Source: JANPPS01 sp964242575 (GTDB taxonomy: Bacteria > Pseudomonadota > Alphaproteobacteria > Acetobacterales > Acetobacteraceae). Taken from it: DNA of 64,000 bases. Each line of letters begins with the position of its first letter. Positions within the stretch are counted from its first letter, which is position 1. The stretch is from contig CAXTCN010000013.1 in assembly GCA_964242575.1 (NCBI GenBank), positions 6,843 through 70,842 on the forward strand, written 5' to 3'. The notes beneath the pieces are model-generated. The model saw only the letters and a list, made by a program, of their open reading frames with translations, was not told the DNA's origin and searched no databases. Positions 59,295 through 64,000 of this stretch are shown piece by piece. The translations under genes and the position numbers were made by a program.

Positions 59295-60125
59295 CTATGC
59301 CGCCTGCGCCAGCTCCACGCCCGCGAACTTCCGCCGCCGCCGTTTCAGCAACTGCCAGGCCAGTCTCGTACCAATGGCCGATAGCCGTCCGCGTGGCGGC
59401 AGACCCACCGATTTCAGCACCATACCCATGCTCCGTTCGATGTGGCGGAGCCGGTAGAACCCTATCGCCCGGCCCATGTAGGCGGCGATGCAACGCTCAT
59501 GGTTGTATTCCACGCTCGTAGGCTCGTTGCCGCAGTGGAAGGCATAGGCCAGTTCGTCATCCTCAGACTCGGTTATGCGCCCGGCGGCGATGCGCAGCCG
59601 GGTCAGCAACCCCAAGTCCTCCCGCGCCAAGTACCGCTTCATGTGGTCGTAGAACAGCTTGAAATGCCGGTACTCATCCGCGGCAATCAGCTTGCAGACC
59701 TGCTTGAGCACAGGCTCGTCCGTCGCTTCCGCCAGGGCGGTGTAGTAGCTGCTGGTCCCGGTTTCGACCATGCAGCGAGCGATCAGCTCTCCCGTCCGGG
59801 ACCCACGCACCGACACGTCCGCGTCCAGCGGCAGCTTGTAGCCGTCCCGGTAACGCTGGAACGCGGCTTCGAAATTCCAGCCGGGGTCCGCCAGCATCGC
59901 CCAGCGGCCAAGCGCGTCGCCATGCTGAACTTCCTCGACCGCCCAGTTGTCCGTGGCTTGCCGGAAATCGGGGTCATCGCGGAACACGCGGCCGAGGTAA
60001 ATGGCATAGTCCGTGCCGTTGCGCTCGACCATTGCCGCCGCCTTCACCAACGGCACAATATCGGCGTCAACGTGGGAGGGCTCGAACTGCTCCCAAGCCA
60101 CGTCCTCCAACCGCCAGTGTTTCAT
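59295..60125 (-). CDS. Ferritin-like domain protein (acyl-ACP desaturase-like)
   Basis: The 276-residue helical protein carries the di-iron ligand motifs of ferritin-like oxidases: Glu in MVERNGTDYAIY, ExxH in AVEEVQHGDALGRWA, Glu in MVETGTSSYYTALAE and ExxH in ADEYRHFKLFYDHMK. The pattern resembles stearoyl-ACP desaturase or AurF-type oxygenases, but the substrate cannot be read. The C-terminus ends in a basic stretch KRRRRKFAG. It shares a terminator with DUF2852 and lies upstream of the atp operon end. Confidence 0.8.
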   Translation of the reverse strand: MKHWRLEDVAWEQFEPSHVDADIVPLVKAAAMVERNGTDYAIYLGRVFRDDPDFRQATDNWAVEEVQHGDALGRWAMLADPGWNFEAAFQRYRDGYKLPLDADVSVRGSRTGELIARCMVETGTSSYYTALAEATDEPVLKQVCKLIAADEYRHFKLFYDHMKRYLAREDLGLLTRLRIAAGRITESEDDELAYAFHCGNEPTSVEYNHERCIAAYMGRAIGFYRLRHIERSMGMVLKSVGLPPRGRLSAIGTRLAWQLLKRRRRKFAGVELAQAA

Positions 60126-60176
60126 GGCTTTTTAAGCTCGATCAGTTTGCAGCATCGGGCGAGGAACGGTCGGGAC

Positions 60177-60191
60177 GCGCCACGGTGGCGC
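60177..60191 (-). terminator. Possible terminator of the atp operon
   Basis: The 15-base perfect palindrome GCGCCACGGTGGCGC lies three bases beyond the atpC stop on the minus strand. No T-run follows, so rho-dependent or weak termination is possible. Confidence 0.4.
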
Positions 60192-60194
60192 GGG

Positions 60195-60602
60195 TCAGGG
60201 CGCCTCGGCCGCCGCGACCATGGCCCGGGCGGACTGTAGGCGCACCTGGATGGCGTCGAGCTGGCCGACATCCGTCCGGTCAGCCGCCGCATAGTCCTGC
60301 TCAGCCACCGCCAGCCGCGCCGCCGCGCTGGCCCGCGACACCTCCGCCACTGGCACGGCCTCGTCGGCCAGCACGGTGCACCGCTCGGGCGTGACCTCCG
60401 CGAAACCGCCGCTCACGTAAAGCCGCGCCGTCGGACGCCCACCCTCGTGCAGGGTAATCGTGCCGCCTTGCAGCAGCACGATCATTGGCGCATGGCCCGG
60501 CAGCACGCCCATGTCGCCCTCCGCCGCCGGGATCACCGCCATATCGACCGGTTGCGACAACAGCAGCCGGTCCGGGCTGACGATCTCGAGCAGCGTCGGC
60601 AT
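60195..60602 (-). CDS. atpC: F1F0 ATP synthase subunit epsilon
   Basis: The 135-residue epsilon subunit belongs to the central stalk and inhibits hydrolysis. It shows the beta-sandwich start TLLEIVSPDRLLLSQPVDMA, GDMGVLPGHAPMIVLLQGG and VSGGFAEVTPERCTVLADEA, then a helical C-terminus. It follows atpD after one base. Length is normal. Confidence 0.95.
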   Translation of the reverse strand: MPTLLEIVSPDRLLLSQPVDMAVIPAAEGDMGVLPGHAPMIVLLQGGTITLHEGGRPTARLYVSGGFAEVTPERCTVLADEAVPVAEVSRASAAARLAVAEQDYAAADRTDVGQLDAIQVRLQSARAMVAAAEAP

Positions 60603-60603
60603 G

Positions 60604-62034
<1,431 letters not shown>

Positions 62035-62049
62035 GTGTGTGTTCCCTTG

Positions 62050-62921
62050 TTAGACCGCTTCGGCGCCGGAGATGATCTCGATCAGCTCCCGGGTGATGTT
62101 GGCCTGGCGCGTGCGGTTATAATTCAATGTAAGCCGGTTAATCATGTCGCCGGCGTTACGCGTCGCGTTGTCCATCGCCGACATGCGCGCACCCTGCTCG
62201 CCGGCCGCGCTCTCGATCAGTGCGCGAAACAGTTGTATCGCCATGTTGCGCGGCAACAGCGCATCAAGGATTTCGGCCTCGCCCGGCTCGAACTCGTATT
62301 GCGCGCCCCCAGCCGCCGGCTCGCCCTCCGGCAACGGCAGCGGGATCAGCCGCGCCTCGGTCGGCACCTGGCTCACCACCGAGACGAACCGGTTGTACAC
62401 CACGGTGCACACGTCGAACTCGCCCGCCGCCAGCATGGACGTGATCCGCGCCACGACCTCATTCACGTCGGAAAACTCGACCCGCTTTTTGCCAGCGAAG
62501 CTGTACTCGCCGATCAATCGGCTGGCATACTCGCGCCGCAAATAGTCGCGGCCCTTGCGCCCGACGGTGATGACCCGGACGGTCTTGCCCTCGCCCTCCA
62601 GCCGGATGATGGCGTTGCGCGCGGCCCGGCCGACGTTGGTGTTGAACGCGCCCGCCAAGCCACGGTCCGCCGTCACCACGATCAGCAGTTGCACCTTGTC
62701 CTGCCCAGTGCCCACCAGCATCCGCGGCGCATCCGGGCCATTGGCGCTCACGGCCAACGCCGCCAACATGCGCTGCATGCGCTCGGCATAGGGCCGCGCC
62801 GCCTCCGCCTGGGTCTGCGCCCGCTTCAGCTTGGACGCCGCCACCATTTTCATGGCCGAGGTGATTTTCCGGGTGGACTTGACGCTGTTGATCCGTCCCC
62901 GGAGCGCCTTCAGGCTCGCCA

Positions 62922-62922
<1 letters not shown>
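62050..62922 (-). CDS. atpG: F1F0 ATP synthase subunit gamma
   Basis: The 290-residue gamma subunit forms the rotor shaft. It has the N-terminal coil SLKALRGRINSVKSTRKITS then AMKMVAASKL, the middle ITVGRKGRDYLRREY, and the C-terminal MSAMDNATRNAGDMINRLTL with YNRTRQANITRELIEIISGA. The start overlaps the atpA stop as ATGA. Confidence 0.97.

Positions 62923-64000
<1,078 letters not shown>

Overview
The window looks like chromosomal DNA of a high-GC alphaproteobacterium, most likely a member of the Acetobacteraceae. The evidence is the gene content (lptG-lptD-surA-ksgA cluster, F1 ATP synthase order atpA-atpG-atpD-atpC, a PEP-CTERM protein, a RepA/ParA plasmid-type replicon) and the codon use. 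No 16S rRNA gene is present, so the placement is an inference.

Layout. Positions 1-8634 hold a type I-E CRISPR-Cas operon on the minus strand (cas3, a gap with a degenerate mini-CRISPR, then cse1-cse2-cas7-cas5-cas6e-cas1). cas1 runs off the left edge; cas2 and the array are not in view. Positions 8.8-29.5 kb are an accessory region ending at a tRNA-Leu(UAA) gene. It holds, in order: a GntR-controlled aminotransferase/solute-binding protein/phosphotriesterase-like operon; a Phd-VapC toxin-antitoxin pair; a DUF4160/DUF2442 pair (one partner frameshifted); a Fic protein; a tyrosine recombinase; a plasmid partition pair (ParA plus a ribbon-helix-helix partner); an iteron origin with RepA; and a graveyard of genes broken by short non-autonomous transposons (MITE-like), an IS66 and an IS4 element. 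One of the broken genes is a SIR2-like gene of a kind often linked to phage defence.

The most unusual structure is a set of four near-identical 27-bp palindromes (TGNNACACTAT-N5-AYAGTGTAWYH) at 9690, 14649, 15427 and 17654. They fall exactly between the gene modules and stop next to the tyrosine recombinase. The layout resembles Xer/pdif modules or another site-specific cassette system and I know of no described counterpart. A shared operator is the main alternative.

Positions 29.6-64 kb look like core or slowly evolving chromosome: a 2-hydroxyacid dehydrogenase, a secreted trypsin-like protease, a penicillin-binding protein, NhaA, a nine-gene cell-surface polysaccharide cluster on the plus strand (34.5-43.0 kb), a second glycan cluster on the minus strand (43.6-50.1 kb), lipopolysaccharide export and outer-membrane biogenesis genes (lptG, lptD, surA), ksgA, small regulators and stress genes, and the atp operon. 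Odd points here are a ksgA with no canonical start codon, a premature stop in a 1005-residue repeat-bearing glycosyltransferase, and a dehydrogenase whose catalytic His is replaced by Tyr.
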